Positions 1 to 8,823 of a stretch of DNA of 64,000 nt are shown here, one piece after another. Each line of letters opens with the position of its first letter. The first letter of the stretch is position 1. Both the position numbers and the translations under genes were made by a program. Under the pieces are notes generated by a model that was given only the letters and a program-made list of their open reading frames with translations, searched no databases and was not told the origin of the DNA. The DNA is taken from positions 1 through 64,000 of the forward strand of contig JAUHWG010000004.1 of assembly GCA_030424595.1 (NCBI GenBank), read 5' to 3'. The DNA comes from Polyangia bacterium (GTDB lineage: Bacteria; Myxococcota_A; Polyangia; Nannocystales; Nannocystaceae).

Positions 1-188
1 CAAGCGAGCGCGAGCCTCCGAGGCCCCAGCGAGAACACCGAGCGGGACAACTCGCGCGAGTCATCTCAAGGCCGACCGTCGGCGAGAACGGAGCCCACAG
101 GCAAGCGCTCGACCGAAGTGCAAGAGCTTCGAGCCTCCGCCGGTAGAGTTGGTCGTCGACCCGGCTCCTGTGACACCCTTCGCTGGGC

Positions 189-232
189 TCACGCTCGCGG
201 CTCGATCGCCTCACGCTCGCGGCTCGATCGCC
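189..232 (+). repeat. 22-bp tandem duplication inside element copy A
   Basis: Two adjacent 22-bp units starting tcacgctcgcggctcgatcg. The inverted copy near 59500 has a single unit, so the duplication arose after the copies separated. It shifts the frame relative to the other copy, which argues against a conserved protein across this point. Confidence 0.85.
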
Positions 233-234
233 TC

Positions 235-384
235 AAGCTCCGGCGCTCCATCAACGGCCGCGTGAAGGTCTTCGAGAACAAGCGCGGCTACGACGAAGCG
301 ACGCACGTCCTGAGCCACCTCTACAACCTCTTCCTCGGCGGCAGCTTCGCGCTCGGTGTTATCACAGGCGTTTCGGAGGCTCTC
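235..384 (+). pseudogene. Possible transposase C-terminal relic
   Basis: One frame encodes about 50 residues including SINGRVKVFENKRGYDEATH followed by a hydrophobic YNLFLG stretch. The inverted copy at 59335-59484 encodes nearly the same peptide, with conservative changes such as SHLYN to SQIYN, while the surrounding frame is low complexity. The composition resembles the C-terminal end of a DDE transposase, but I cannot assign a family. There is no intact start or catalytic core. Confidence 0.3.
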
Positions 385-895
385 GATGCCTCTGGCTTCG
401 GTACCGACCGAAGTTCGACCGGCGATGCGCGTTGTTGCTCATCAGGTGCGCGAGAGACTCGACGAGCGTGTGTCGAGAGAACATCTGCACTCGCGAGTCC
501 TCTACGCACCCGGCAGCGGAGCCCAGGAAGACTTGCTCGGGCGAGCGAGGGGCGACGGATGGGACGCAGCGGGAGGACCCGTGCCTCGCGCGGAGACACG
601 CGTACCCTGTCTCTTCAAGCAGACCAGCCTATCCCGTGGCGAGCACGTGGCATGGGAGGACCCGCGTCCGCGAGGGACCCGCCTCGTCGCCCCTCGCCCG
701 CCCGCCTACAGCCCCCCAAGCTCCGCCCCTCGCCAAGCACGAGGTGAGCGTTCACCCACACGGATACAGCGCGAAGCGCAAACCCCGTGTCACTGACGGT
801 TCTACGCGGGTTGTCTAGGACGCCTCACAGCAGCGCTTATTTCAGGGCTGGGAGCCCGTGGCGAACGTCCGCTGCGCTCTCGCGCCGCGATCGGC

Positions 896-2146
896 TCAGC
901 GGCGCTGGTAGACGTTCACTCGGAGGTACTCGCCCTCGCCGTGGCCGAGCTGCACCGGGTGATCTGGGCCTGGCCCAAGAGACAGGATTCGGGTCCAGCC
1001 GAGGCCGAGCCCCCGCGGCAGCATCTCGTCGAGGTGTTCGCGTCCCAGGTGGTGGGAGCAGGAGCAGAGGGCGAGGGCGCCGTCCGGGGCGAGGCGCTCG
1101 CTGACCCGGCGGACGCAGGCCCGCATCGCCTTGATCGCCCGTCCGAGGTCACGGCGCGAGGTCGCGATCTTCGGCGGGTCGACGACGATCGTCCCAAAGA
1201 CCCGGTCGAGCGCGGGGTCGTCGAGGGGGCCGAAGAGATCGCCGCGGACCCAGCTCGTCCGCTCGCTCACCTGGTTGAGCTCGGCGTTGGCGCGGGCGAG
1301 GGCGAGGACGGGGGCGCTCTGGTCGAGGCCGACCGCGTCGACGCCCGCGCGGGCCGCATGTATGGCAAAGCCGCCGACGTGACAGCCGAGGTCGAGGAGC
1401 GGGCCGCCGTGGCTCGCCGCGAGCTCGGCGATGATCCGCCGGTTGTCGCGTTGATCGAAGTAGGCGCCGGTCTTCTGGCTCGGCGGCGCGGGCACGCGAA
1501 AGCGGAGGCCGTGCTCCAGGAACTCGAGCGGCTCGGGCTCGGCGAGGGGCGCTCCGTCAGGGCCGCTCAGGGCGAGCGGGGCGGCGGCGAAGCCCTCACG
1601 CTCCGCGGCTGCGGGAGGATGAAGGACGAAGAAGCGGCCGTGGACGTGCTCCTTGAGACATGAGGTGAGCTCCGCCTGACGGGCGGCCATCGCCGCCGTC
1701 GTGATCTGGAGAACCCAGTCGTCGCGGTAGCGATCGGCGACCAGGCCCGGGAGGCCGTCGCCCTCGGTGTTGATCATCCGGACGCCCGTGGTCATCGGCC
1801 CCTTCGTCGGCTCTCCGGGCGCGGCGCCAGGCTCCGCACGCCCGGGCGAGACGCCGAGGCCCAGCGCCGCTCGGCCGCGGAGCGCCGCCGCGATCCGACG
1901 CTCCAGCCAGTCCTCTGGCGGCGGCGCGGCGCCGAAGCAGAGGAGGCGGACGACGATGTCAGACTCGGGCGAGTAGAGCCCCCAAGCGAGGGGCGTGCCG
2001 CGGTGGTCGGTGACGCAGGCGAGGGCTGAGGGATCGGGGGGACCCCACTGCTTGCTGACCGCGCGGCGACGGACCCAGGGGCCATCGCTGGGGCGGAGGC
2101 GCGAGTGCTCGCGGCGGAGCTCGATTCGTACGGGCACGCGCGGCAT
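896..2146 (-). CDS. Class I SAM-dependent rRNA (cytosine-C5) methyltransferase, RlmI-like
   Basis: A 416-residue protein with the architecture of the RlmI/YccW family, which methylates cytosine of 23S rRNA using S-adenosylmethionine. An N-terminal PUA-like domain (about 1-80) is followed by the EEHD-like linker with GDGLPGLVADRY. Next is the KTGAYFDQRDNR motif that precedes the Rossmann core, then the SAM-binding LLDLGCHVGGFAIHAA, the VVDPPK active-site motif and a CSCSHH motif carrying the catalytic cysteine region. I chose ATG 2146, giving MPRVPVRIEL, because the PUA domain begins right there. The frame stays open further upstream but becomes low-complexity and overlaps the divergent gene. 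It is transcribed divergently from the next gene with only 36 bp between starts. The family is secure; the exact target base is inferred. Confidence 0.87.
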   Translation of the reverse strand: MPRVPVRIELRREHSRLRPSDGPWVRRRAVSKQWGPPDPSALACVTDHRGTPLAWGLYSPESDIVVRLLCFGAAPPPEDWLERRIAAALRGRAALGLGVSPGRAEPGAAPGEPTKGPMTTGVRMINTEGDGLPGLVADRYRDDWVLQITTAAMAARQAELTSCLKEHVHGRFFVLHPPAAAEREGFAAAPLALSGPDGAPLAEPEPLEFLEHGLRFRVPAPPSQKTGAYFDQRDNRRIIAELAASHGGPLLDLGCHVGGFAIHAARAGVDAVGLDQSAPVLALARANAELNQVSERTSWVRGDLFGPLDDPALDRVFGTIVVDPPKIATSRRDLGRAIKAMRACVRRVSERLAPDGALALCSCSHHLGREHLDEMLPRGLGLGWTRILSLGPGPDHPVQLGHGEGEYLRVNVYQRR

Positions 2147-2170
2147 CGTACCTGGCCGCGGTCGATCTGC

Positions 2171-2176
2171 TATCGT
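2171..2176 (+). promoter_or_regulatory. Candidate -10 element TATCGT, leaderless start
   Basis: TATCGT lies six bases upstream of ATG 2183, the spacing expected if transcription starts at or next to the start codon. It is one of a series of such sites in the window. Confidence 0.4.
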
Positions 2177-2182
2177 CCGCGG

Positions 2183-3142
2183 ATGAACGCGGTGATCCCG
2201 CTCGGAGAGCGTGGTGCAGGTCTCGGGTCCCCCCGCGGCGTGAGCGTCGGTCAGGCGGGATCTGGGCGAGGGGCGCAGGAACGGCCCCTCGGGGAGGCCC
2301 GCGGACCAGCGCTCGCGGACGCGAGTCGAGCTCATCGGCCGACGGCCTGCGCCGGCAGCCCCCGAGAGGTCTCCGCGAGCGGGGGCGTTGCTCGAAGCGT
2401 GGCTCGACGTTGGGCGCGGCGCGGCGTGGGCCTCGGCCTCGGCCTCACGATCGGTCTCAGCGCGCTCCTGACGGGCTCTGAGGTGCAGGCCTCCGGGGCC
2501 GCGGCGCGGCGCAACCCGGTGCTCGCTCGATCGATCCGCGCGCCGGTCTTCGGCGTCGCCGCGCTCGCGCGTCTCGGGGTGCTGGCGGGCAACGGCGGCG
2601 TCTTCGTCCAGCCCCCGCTCGGCTACGGCTTCGCGCTCGACATCCGCTATCACGCGATCGCGATCGCCAACTCGAGGCTCGGCTTCCAGTTCACGGCGGG
2701 CCACGATCGCTTCCAGGATCGGCGGGTCTTCTCCTATGTCGACGAGAGCGGCGAGGCCCAAGAGGTCACCCGCTTTACGACCCTCGGCCACACCGACATC
2801 TCGCTCGGCCCCTCGCTCCAGATCCCGCTCCGCGTGCTCTTCCTCGAGCTGGGGGTCAGCGGCGGTCTCGCGGTGTCGGTCTTCCGCCGGCCGCGGAGCG
2901 TCGACCCGGTCGACGACGACGAGGTGGTCGGCTACGAGCCGCTGCTCCGCGGCGATCTCGCGCTCGGCGTGCCGATCCGCAACAATCAGGGCGTCCGCCT
3001 CGGCGTCGACGTGGTCAAGATCTGGTCCCCCGAGAAGAACTGGGTCGTCACCGACGTCGACGCGCCGGTCGACACGCCCGCCGACGCGCCGGTCTTCGAC
3101 CTCTACCTCGACGTGCTCCTGGCCTACCAGGCGTGGTTCTGA
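2183..3142 (+). CDS. Predicted outer-membrane beta-barrel-like protein
   Basis: A protein of unknown specific function. From ATG 2183 it would be 319 residues with about 72 Gly/Arg/Ser-rich residues before a clear export signal (RRWARRGVGLGLGLTIGLSA, cleavage near EVQASG). A GTG at 2399 would place that signal at the very N-terminus and is the more conventional start. I kept 2183 because a -10-like hexamer sits six bases upstream. The mature part has alternating polar/hydrophobic strands and ends in a terminal aromatic residue (AYQAWF), which fits an outer-membrane barrel of the small OmpA/OmpW size class. Inference only; no signature motif was seen. Confidence 0.6.
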   Translation: MNAVIPLGERGAGLGSPRGVSVGQAGSGRGAQERPLGEARGPALADASRAHRPTACAGSPREVSASGGVARSVARRWARRGVGLGLGLTIGLSALLTGSEVQASGAAARRNPVLARSIRAPVFGVAALARLGVLAGNGGVFVQPPLGYGFALDIRYHAIAIANSRLGFQFTAGHDRFQDRRVFSYVDESGEAQEVTRFTTLGHTDISLGPSLQIPLRVLFLELGVSGGLAVSVFRRPRSVDPVDDDEVVGYEPLLRGDLALGVPIRNNQGVRLGVDVVKIWSPEKNWVVTDVDAPVDTPADAPVFDLYLDVLLAYQAWF

Positions 3143-3154
3143 TATCGCGGGGCC

Positions 3155-4822
3155 ATGGAGAGCGCCCTACGACTCGCTGCTCATCCGACCCGCGAGGCCC
3201 CAAAGGGGCCGTTGGTCGTCGCGATCATGGACGGCGTCGGGCTCGGCCCTGGCGACTTCACCGACGCGGTCGCGCGGGCCTACACGCCGACGCTGGACTG
3301 GCTGCGCTCGCTCCCCTCGGCGACCAGCATCCTCGCCCACGGGGTCGCGGTCGGCCTGCCGAGCGACGGTGATATGGGCAACTCCGAGGTCGGCCATAAC
3401 GCGCTCGGGGCCGGGCGTATCGTCGATCAGGGCGCCAAGCTGGTGAACTATGCCCTAGCGAGCGGGGCGCTCTTCGAGGGCCAGGTCTGGCGCGAGGCGA
3501 CCGCGAAGGTGCTGGCTTCTGGCGAGCCGCTCCACTTCATCGGCCTCCTCTCCGACGGCAACGTCCACAGCCACATCGATCACCTGGTGACGATGTTGCG
3601 GCGGGCCGCGAGCGCGGGCGTCCGCCGGCTCCGGGTCCACGCCCTCCTCGACGGGCGCGACGTGCCCGGTCGTTCGGCGCTCGGCTACATCGCGACCCTC
3701 GAGGGGGTCCTGGCGGAGCTGCGCGAGAGCGGCGTCGACGCCCAGATCGCCAGCGGCGGCGGTCGGATGCACATCACGATGGACCGCTACGAGGCGGAGT
3801 GGGCGATGGTCGCCCGCGGCTGGGCGATCCACGTCCACGGCGAGGGGCGACGCTTCACCGACGCGACGACGGCCGTCGAGACCTTCTACGCCGAGAACGG
3901 CGGCGACGATCAGTTCCTGCCGGGCTTTGTCATCGCCGATGACGACGGTCCGGTCGGGCCTATCCGCGACGGCGCGGCGGTGATCTTCTTCAACTTCCGC
4001 GGCGACCGAGCGATCGAGCTCTCGCGCGCCTTCGACGACGATGACGCCGACTTCACCGCCTTCGACCGCGGCCGTCGCCCCGACGTGCTCTACGCCGGGA
4101 TGATGCAGTACGACGGCGACCTCCAGGTGCCGAGGCGCTACCTGGTCGAGCCGCCGACGATCGATCGGACGATGAGCGAGCTGCTCGTCTGCGCCGGCCG
4201 GAGGCAGATGGCGATCTCCGAGACCCACAAGTACGGGCACGTCACCTACTTCTGGAACGGCAACCGCTCCGGGTATCTCGACCCCGAGGTCGAGCGCTAT
4301 GTCGAGATCCCGTCGGCGGCGTCGAAGATCGAGGCCCAGCCGTGGATGGAGGCGCGGGCGATCACCGACGGCGTGATCCAGGCGATCGCCTCCGGCGCGC
4401 GCGACAGGTCCCAGGCCTTCGACATGATCCGCCTGAACTACCCGAACGGCGACATGGTCGGGCACACCGGCGATCTGCGGTCGACGATCCTCGCGGTCGA
4501 GGTCGTGGACCTCTGCCTCGCCCGCTTGGTCGAGGCGACAGCGCGTGCGGGCGGTGTGCTCCTCGTGACCGCCGATCACGGCAACGCCGACCAGATGCTC
4601 GACCGGCGCAAGGACGGCTCGTACCTGCCGCGGACGAGCCACAGCCTCAACCGTGTGCCGCTCGTGGTCTACGACCCGCGCGAGGCCGGCGGCGGCCCGG
4701 CCCTCGCCTGCGTGCCTCGCCCGGGGCTCGGCAACGTCGCCGCCACCTGCCTGGAGCTGCTCGGCTTTGCGACGCCCGAGGGCTATTTACCGAGCCTCCT
4801 GGCGGCGAGCCCGGGGGAGTAG
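3155..4822 (+). CDS. gpmI: 2,3-bisphosphoglycerate-independent phosphoglycerate mutase
   Basis: Interconverts 3- and 2-phosphoglycerate in glycolysis and gluconeogenesis, using two Mn ions and a phosphoserine intermediate. The 555-residue protein has the N-terminal metal motif AIMDGVGLG, the nucleophile in GDMGNSEVGHNALGAGR (Ser77), the LLSDGNVHSH and DGRDVP substrate motifs, a GDMVGHTGD metal motif and C-terminal ADHGNADQM. The run GAGRIVDQGAKLVNYALASG and the length above 550 resemble the plant-type form more than the roughly 510-residue bacterial form. ATG 3155 follows the previous stop by 12 bp, so the two may be co-transcribed. A short GC-rich hairpin (4873-4885) without a T-tract lies downstream. 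Confidence 0.95.
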   Translation: MESALRLAAHPTREAPKGPLVVAIMDGVGLGPGDFTDAVARAYTPTLDWLRSLPSATSILAHGVAVGLPSDGDMGNSEVGHNALGAGRIVDQGAKLVNYALASGALFEGQVWREATAKVLASGEPLHFIGLLSDGNVHSHIDHLVTMLRRAASAGVRRLRVHALLDGRDVPGRSALGYIATLEGVLAELRESGVDAQIASGGGRMHITMDRYEAEWAMVARGWAIHVHGEGRRFTDATTAVETFYAENGGDDQFLPGFVIADDDGPVGPIRDGAAVIFFNFRGDRAIELSRAFDDDDADFTAFDRGRRPDVLYAGMMQYDGDLQVPRRYLVEPPTIDRTMSELLVCAGRRQMAISETHKYGHVTYFWNGNRSGYLDPEVERYVEIPSAASKIEAQPWMEARAITDGVIQAIASGARDRSQAFDMIRLNYPNGDMVGHTGDLRSTILAVEVVDLCLARLVEATARAGGVLLVTADHGNADQMLDRRKDGSYLPRTSHSLNRVPLVVYDPREAGGGPALACVPRPGLGNVAATCLELLGFATPEGYLPSLLAASPGE

Positions 4823-4951
4823 GGCTGTCTGGGCCGGTTTTCCCAGCTTTTCCGGTTTTCGCGCCTTTCTCCGGGGCTCGGCCCCTCGACCGGCGACCTT
4901 CCCCGTCGCCCGCGCTCTTTGCTAAGGTGCGCGCGACCTAGAGGAACCCCG

Positions 4952-5662
4952 ATGCCCATGCTTCGCACCACCTCCATGACCTCCCTCCTGACCCTCGCCC
5001 TGGCCTCCTCCGCGCTGGTCCTCACCGGATGCGGCGACAAGGGGGGCTACAAGGGGGGCAAGAAATCGGCCGCCCTGAAGTGGCTCGAGTCGCCGAAGTC
5101 CGGCAGCAAGGAGGGGAACTTCCTCAAGATCCCGACCCTCGGCGCGCAGCTCGAGATCCCGGAGACGCTCTATGTCTTCAAGGAGTGCACAGAGCCGGCG
5201 CACTCGCCCGAGGGGGAGAACAAGTGGGTGCCGATCTTCCGCTGCTCCTCGGTCGGCGACGGCAGCGGCGGCAGCACCGACGACGACGAGTTCGGCGAGG
5301 CCGCCGAGAGCAGCACCAGCGGTGCGGACGTCGCGATGACCTTCTACCTGACCGGTAAGGAGCGCCCGCTGGACGAGCGCTCGGTCGCCTACTTCGAGAA
5401 CGAGCTCAAGGGGAAGGGCTACTCGGTCGACGAGATCGCCTTCAACGACAGCTACCACGACAAGAAGGGGATCTACTTCAAGTACCAAGAGGTGAACTCG
5501 GACGGCGACGCGACCCGCGAGATCATCGAGTTCATGTTCCCCTACCAGGACGTGGTCTTCATCGCCCACATGGACTACCCCTTCGGCGACACCCGCAGCG
5601 TGAACGCCGACTGGTCGGCGATCATGTGGTACTTCAAGTTCGACATGCCCTCGGCGGGCTAG
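4952..5662 (+). CDS. Hypothetical lipoprotein
   Basis: A 236-residue secreted lipoprotein. The N-terminus has a hydrophobic segment ending in a lipobox (LVLTGC) followed by a Gly/Lys-rich stretch (DKGGYKGGKKS). The mature part is acidic with an Asp/Glu/Ser insert in the middle and ends in aromatic-rich strands (FPYQDVVFIAHMDYPFG). I recognise no family. ATG 4952 is preferred over an upstream in-frame start because it is preceded by gaggaa at 4941-4946 and puts the signal peptide near the N-terminus. It stands alone between gpmI and the fibro-slime gene. Confidence 0.8.
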   Translation: MPMLRTTSMTSLLTLALASSALVLTGCGDKGGYKGGKKSAALKWLESPKSGSKEGNFLKIPTLGAQLEIPETLYVFKECTEPAHSPEGENKWVPIFRCSSVGDGSGGSTDDDEFGEAAESSTSGADVAMTFYLTGKERPLDERSVAYFENELKGKGYSVDEIAFNDSYHDKKGIYFKYQEVNSDGDATREIIEFMFPYQDVVFIAHMDYPFGDTRSVNADWSAIMWYFKFDMPSAG

Positions 5663-5825
5663 GAGCGCCACGAGCGCTGCGCAGGGGGAGGGCCGAGGTC
5701 CTCCCTCCCGCGTTCTCGGGGTGGATGACCTCCGCGTCGCCCCGACGATGCTCGCTTCTGCGCGCCGCCAGGCGCCGCGAGGGTCGTCGATTGCTGTGCT
5801 CTGGGTGATCGGCTACTCAAGAGGG

Positions 5826-6809
5826 ATGGTCGACCCTCGTCGTTGGATTGGGTTGTGCTCCGCGGGCCTCTCTCTCGTCGTCGTGGTCGCGTGCGCCGAC
5901 GGGGATGAGGACACCCGAGGGAGCGGGACCTTGAGCGGAAGCCAGGGGACGCCGACGACCGCGACGGCGTCGGTGACCGCGACGGACACGGCGTCGAGCT
6001 CCGGGGCCTCGGCCTCATCGTCGACGTCGACGTCGACGGACACGGTCTCCGGCGGCGAGTCCGAGAGCGCCGCTTCGACCCTCGACACGACGACGGAGGG
6101 GACGACCACGGAGGGGACGACGACCGAGGGGACGACGACCGAGGCGACGACGGAGGACCCGACGGGGGATCTGACCACCGACGGCGGCCTCTGCAACACC
6201 GAGCTGATGGTGACGATCCGCGACTTTACCAGCGCCCATCCGGACTTCGAGAGCTACACCGGCGATGTCGCCTTCCTCGGGCTCGTCGAGGACACCCTCG
6301 GCGACGATGACAAGCCGGTCTACGCCAACCCGGGGCCGACGTCGCAGACCTCTGGCCCCGACCAATTTCTCCAGTGGTACAGCGACACACAAGGGGTCAA
6401 CCAGACCTTCGCGGTGTCGATCAGCCTGAGCGAGTCGATGCCGGGGGTGTTCACCTACGACAACTCGAACTTCTTCCCGATCGACGATCAGGGCTTCGGC
6501 AACGAGGGGTGGCCCCACAACTTCCTCTTCACCACCGAGATCCACGCGAACTTTAAGTACGAGGGCGGTGAGGTCTTCACCTTCACCGGTGACGACGATC
6601 TCTGGACGTTCATTAATGGGCGTCTCGCGATCGACCTCGGCGGTCTGCATCCGCCGCTCTCGAAGACGGTCGATCTCGACGCGATGGCGGATTACCTCGG
6701 GATCGAGCCCGGCGGGACCTTCCCGATGGATATCTTCCACGCCGAGCGCCACACTGATCAGTCGAACTTCCGGATCGACACGTCGATCCAGTGCTTTATC
6801 CCGCAATAG
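5826..6809 (+). CDS. Fibro-slime domain lipoprotein
   Basis: A 327-residue surface lipoprotein. After the signal and lipobox (VVVVAC) comes a Thr/Ser/Glu linker with repeated EGTTT units (about residues 25-120). The rest is a fibro-slime/PA14-like domain, with starting motif MVTIRDFTSAHPDF, central NFLFTTEIHANFKYEGGE, FTFTGDDDLWTFINGRLAIDLGGLH and terminal DIFHAERHTDQSNFRI. Fibro-slime domains were first defined in Dictyostelium spore-coat and slime proteins and are frequent in myxobacteria, where they are thought to bind carbohydrate or matrix. ATG 5826 follows a gaggg site and places the lipobox near residue 20. Specific role unknown. Confidence 0.88.
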   Translation: MVDPRRWIGLCSAGLSLVVVVACADGDEDTRGSGTLSGSQGTPTTATASVTATDTASSSGASASSSTSTSTDTVSGGESESAASTLDTTTEGTTTEGTTTEGTTTEATTEDPTGDLTTDGGLCNTELMVTIRDFTSAHPDFESYTGDVAFLGLVEDTLGDDDKPVYANPGPTSQTSGPDQFLQWYSDTQGVNQTFAVSISLSESMPGVFTYDNSNFFPIDDQGFGNEGWPHNFLFTTEIHANFKYEGGEVFTFTGDDDLWTFINGRLAIDLGGLHPPLSKTVDLDAMADYLGIEPGGTFPMDIFHAERHTDQSNFRIDTSIQCFIPQ

Positions 6810-6961
6810 GAGCCGCCGCTCAAGGCGGCATCTCGGCCTGCAAAGCCGCGGGGACGAGCGTGCGGCGGCGAGGACCTCCGCTGTCACATCGAGGGTGGAT
6901 GTAGGTGTTGTGTCCCTGCAGCGCCGCTGATGTTGCATCCAACCGGGCGGGGCAGCAGGGG

Positions 6962-6967
6962 TACACT
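6962..6967 (+). promoter_or_regulatory. Candidate -10 element TACACT
   Basis: TACACT lies 30 bp upstream of the histidine kinase start (6998), so this transcript would have a short leader. The same hexamer sits upstream of 31355, 37448 and 54169. Confidence 0.4.
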
Positions 6968-6997
6968 GTCGAAGGGCAAGCCGCGCCCCTGCTTCGG

Positions 6998-8785
6998 ATG
7001 AACCCAGACGACCCAATCGTCGAGCGGATCGGCGCGCTCGAGCGCTGTCTCATCGGTGATACCAACGCCGGGGCGGACATCGAAGAACGCCTCGCGATCT
7101 TGGTCCGCGGCGCGACCCTCTTTCAGGAGCGCCTGGAGGCGTCGGAGGGGCGCCTCGCCCAGGTCAGCGGTCGCCTCGAGGAGATGCTGGAGGTCGTCAC
7201 CAGCCTCACCGCCCTCGAGTACGAGCGCAAGGTCTCGCTCAGCGAGGATGACGACTGGATCGTCAACGCCCTGGCGATCGGGCTCAACATCATGGGCGAC
7301 GAGCTGGCCCACGCGACCCGTGAGCTGACCTCTGCCCGCGATGGAGCCCTCGCCGCGAGCCGGGCCAAGAGCGCCTTCCTGGCGAACATGAGCCACGAGC
7401 TGCGGACTCCGTTGAACGCGATCATCGGCTACGCGGAGCTCGTCCAGGAGGAGCTGGCGGAGGGAGATCTGGCGTCGATGAGCCAGGACCTGGGCCACGT
7501 CGAGCACTCGGCGCGCCACCTCCTCGACCTTATCCAGGACACCCTCGACCTGTCGAAGATCGAGGCCGGGAAGATGGAGCTGGTCGTCGACAGCTTCGCG
7601 CCCGACGCCCTCCTCAGCAGCCTCGCGGCGTCGGTCGAGCCGATGATGCGCGAGCAGGGCAATGAGCTCGAGGTGCAGATCGCGGACGATCTCGGCCTGT
7701 GCAGGACCGACCGGACCAAGTTCCAGCAGATCGTCCTCAACCTCCTCAGCAACGCGGCCAAGTTCACCTGCGACGGGGTCGTCCGCCTGCGCGCGCGGGC
7801 CTCGAAGGTCGGCGGTGCGGAGGGCCTGGTGGTCGAGGTGACCGACACCGGCATCGGCATCGCGCCGGCGAAGCTGCCGGTGATCTTCGGCGCCTTCAAC
7901 CAGGCCGATGACTCGACCAGTCGCGACTACGGGGGCACCGGCCTCGGCCTGACGATCAGCCGTCACTTCGCCGAGATGATGGGGGGAGATCTGGGGGTTG
8001 AGAGCGTGCTCGGGGTGGGCTCGACCTTCGCCGTGCGGCTGCCCTACCAAGCGCCCGCTGCGGGACCGCCGCGGCCGAGCCTGACCCTGCCCGACAACGT
8101 CGTCGTGGTCGCCGACCGAGATCCGCGCCTCCACGATCTGCTCCGGCGGAGCCTCGGCTGCCACGGCTTCGCGGTGCTCTCGGCCGCGACCTGCCACGAC
8201 GTGCTCGCCCTGACCTCGAACCTCCACCCGGTGCTCATCGTCCTCGACACCGCGATCGAGGCCGACGACGAGTGGGAGGCCCTGGCGATGCTCCTGCGCG
8301 AGCGCGAGTCGGCGCCCCTCTTCGTCAGCGGCGAGCCCTGCCGCGGGCGCGGCTGCAGGCTCGGCGCTCTCGATGTGGAGGTCGTCTATCCCCGGCCGAT
8401 CGATATCGCTCGGGTCATCGCCCTCGCGCTCCACTACCGCCAGACTGAGCGCCTCGGCTCGGTCTCGCTGCTGGGCGAGAGCCCCGACCAGGAGGGGCTC
8501 CGGGAGGTGCTGGAGCGGGGGGGGTGGGGGCTGGACACACTCCGAGAGCACACCCTCATCGATCCCCCGGAGGCGGTGCTCGTCGATCTTCGTGCGGGAC
8601 CGGCTGGGCTCTCCTCGCTCGATGAGCTCCCCTGGCCCTCCTGCCCTGCGCTGATCCTCGTCGACGGCGATGACCCTCCAAGCCTCTCGAGACCCCACGC
8701 TGTGATCGATATTCGCGCCACCAGCATTGACGGGGTCTGCGTCGCGGTGTCGACCTTGGTCCACCGCGCAGGCGGGCGGGGCTGA
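6998..8785 (+). CDS. Hybrid sensor histidine kinase with degenerate receiver domains
   Basis: A 595-residue cytoplasmic histidine kinase with no membrane segment. The first 110 residues are helical and coiled-coil-like. HisKA follows with MSHELRTPLNAIIGY, phospho-accepting His133. HATPase_c has an N-box (VLNLLSNAAKF, near residue 250), G1 (DTGIGIA) and G2 (YGGTGLGLTIS). Two receiver-like regions follow. The first keeps an Asp in IVLDTAIEADDEW, but the usual C-terminal Lys is Arg (YPRPID). The second has lost most acidic-pocket residues. The signal is probably a cytoplasmic ligand or partner acting through the N-terminal helices. It lies 38 bp upstream of an RsbW-like ATPase that has its own promoter-like site, and may act in the same pathway. 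ATG 6998 was chosen over upstream starts by the TACACT promoter. Confidence 0.9.
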   Translation: MNPDDPIVERIGALERCLIGDTNAGADIEERLAILVRGATLFQERLEASEGRLAQVSGRLEEMLEVVTSLTALEYERKVSLSEDDDWIVNALAIGLNIMGDELAHATRELTSARDGALAASRAKSAFLANMSHELRTPLNAIIGYAELVQEELAEGDLASMSQDLGHVEHSARHLLDLIQDTLDLSKIEAGKMELVVDSFAPDALLSSLAASVEPMMREQGNELEVQIADDLGLCRTDRTKFQQIVLNLLSNAAKFTCDGVVRLRARASKVGGAEGLVVEVTDTGIGIAPAKLPVIFGAFNQADDSTSRDYGGTGLGLTISRHFAEMMGGDLGVESVLGVGSTFAVRLPYQAPAAGPPRPSLTLPDNVVVVADRDPRLHDLLRRSLGCHGFAVLSAATCHDVLALTSNLHPVLIVLDTAIEADDEWEALAMLLRERESAPLFVSGEPCRGRGCRLGALDVEVVYPRPIDIARVIALALHYRQTERLGSVSLLGESPDQEGLREVLERGGWGLDTLREHTLIDPPEAVLVDLRAGPAGLSSLDELPWPSCPALILVDGDDPPSLSRPHAVIDIRATSIDGVCVAVSTLVHRAGGRG

Positions 8786-8811
8786 GGATGCTTTTTCCCC
8801 TGCACTTCGCG

Positions 8812-8817
8812 TAGCAT
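8812..8817 (+). promoter_or_regulatory. Candidate -10 element TAGCAT, leaderless start
   Basis: TAGCAT is six bases upstream of GTG 8824, with no ribosome-binding site between them. It would drive the 8824-15016 gene set. Confidence 0.4.
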
Positions 8818-8823
8818 TGAGGC

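Larger units (their letters stand above)
1..848 (+). mobile_element. Copy A of a repeated element (left part outside window)
   Basis: This stretch is repeated almost base for base, as reverse complement, at about 58872-59703. Over roughly 58 bp near its right end (782-840) I count two mismatches. The right terminus has the 18-bp sequence ending in cttatttcagggc at 831-848, which matches the terminal repeats of the second copy. The copy runs off the left edge, so only one end is visible. No intact transposase is present. Open frames through it are low-complexity Arg/Pro/Ser-rich and differ between copies, so I do not call them genes. The repeat is seen directly; calling it a mobile element is inference. 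Confidence 0.7.

Noticed and set aside
356..796. Protein-coding gene in the left element copy
   Set aside because: A similar frame exists in copy B, but the sequence is Arg/Pro/Ser-rich without domains, and small indels between copies break it.
2147..2791. N-terminal extension of the methyltransferase
   Set aside because: The upstream frame is low complexity and overlaps the divergent gene; the PUA domain begins at ATG 2146.
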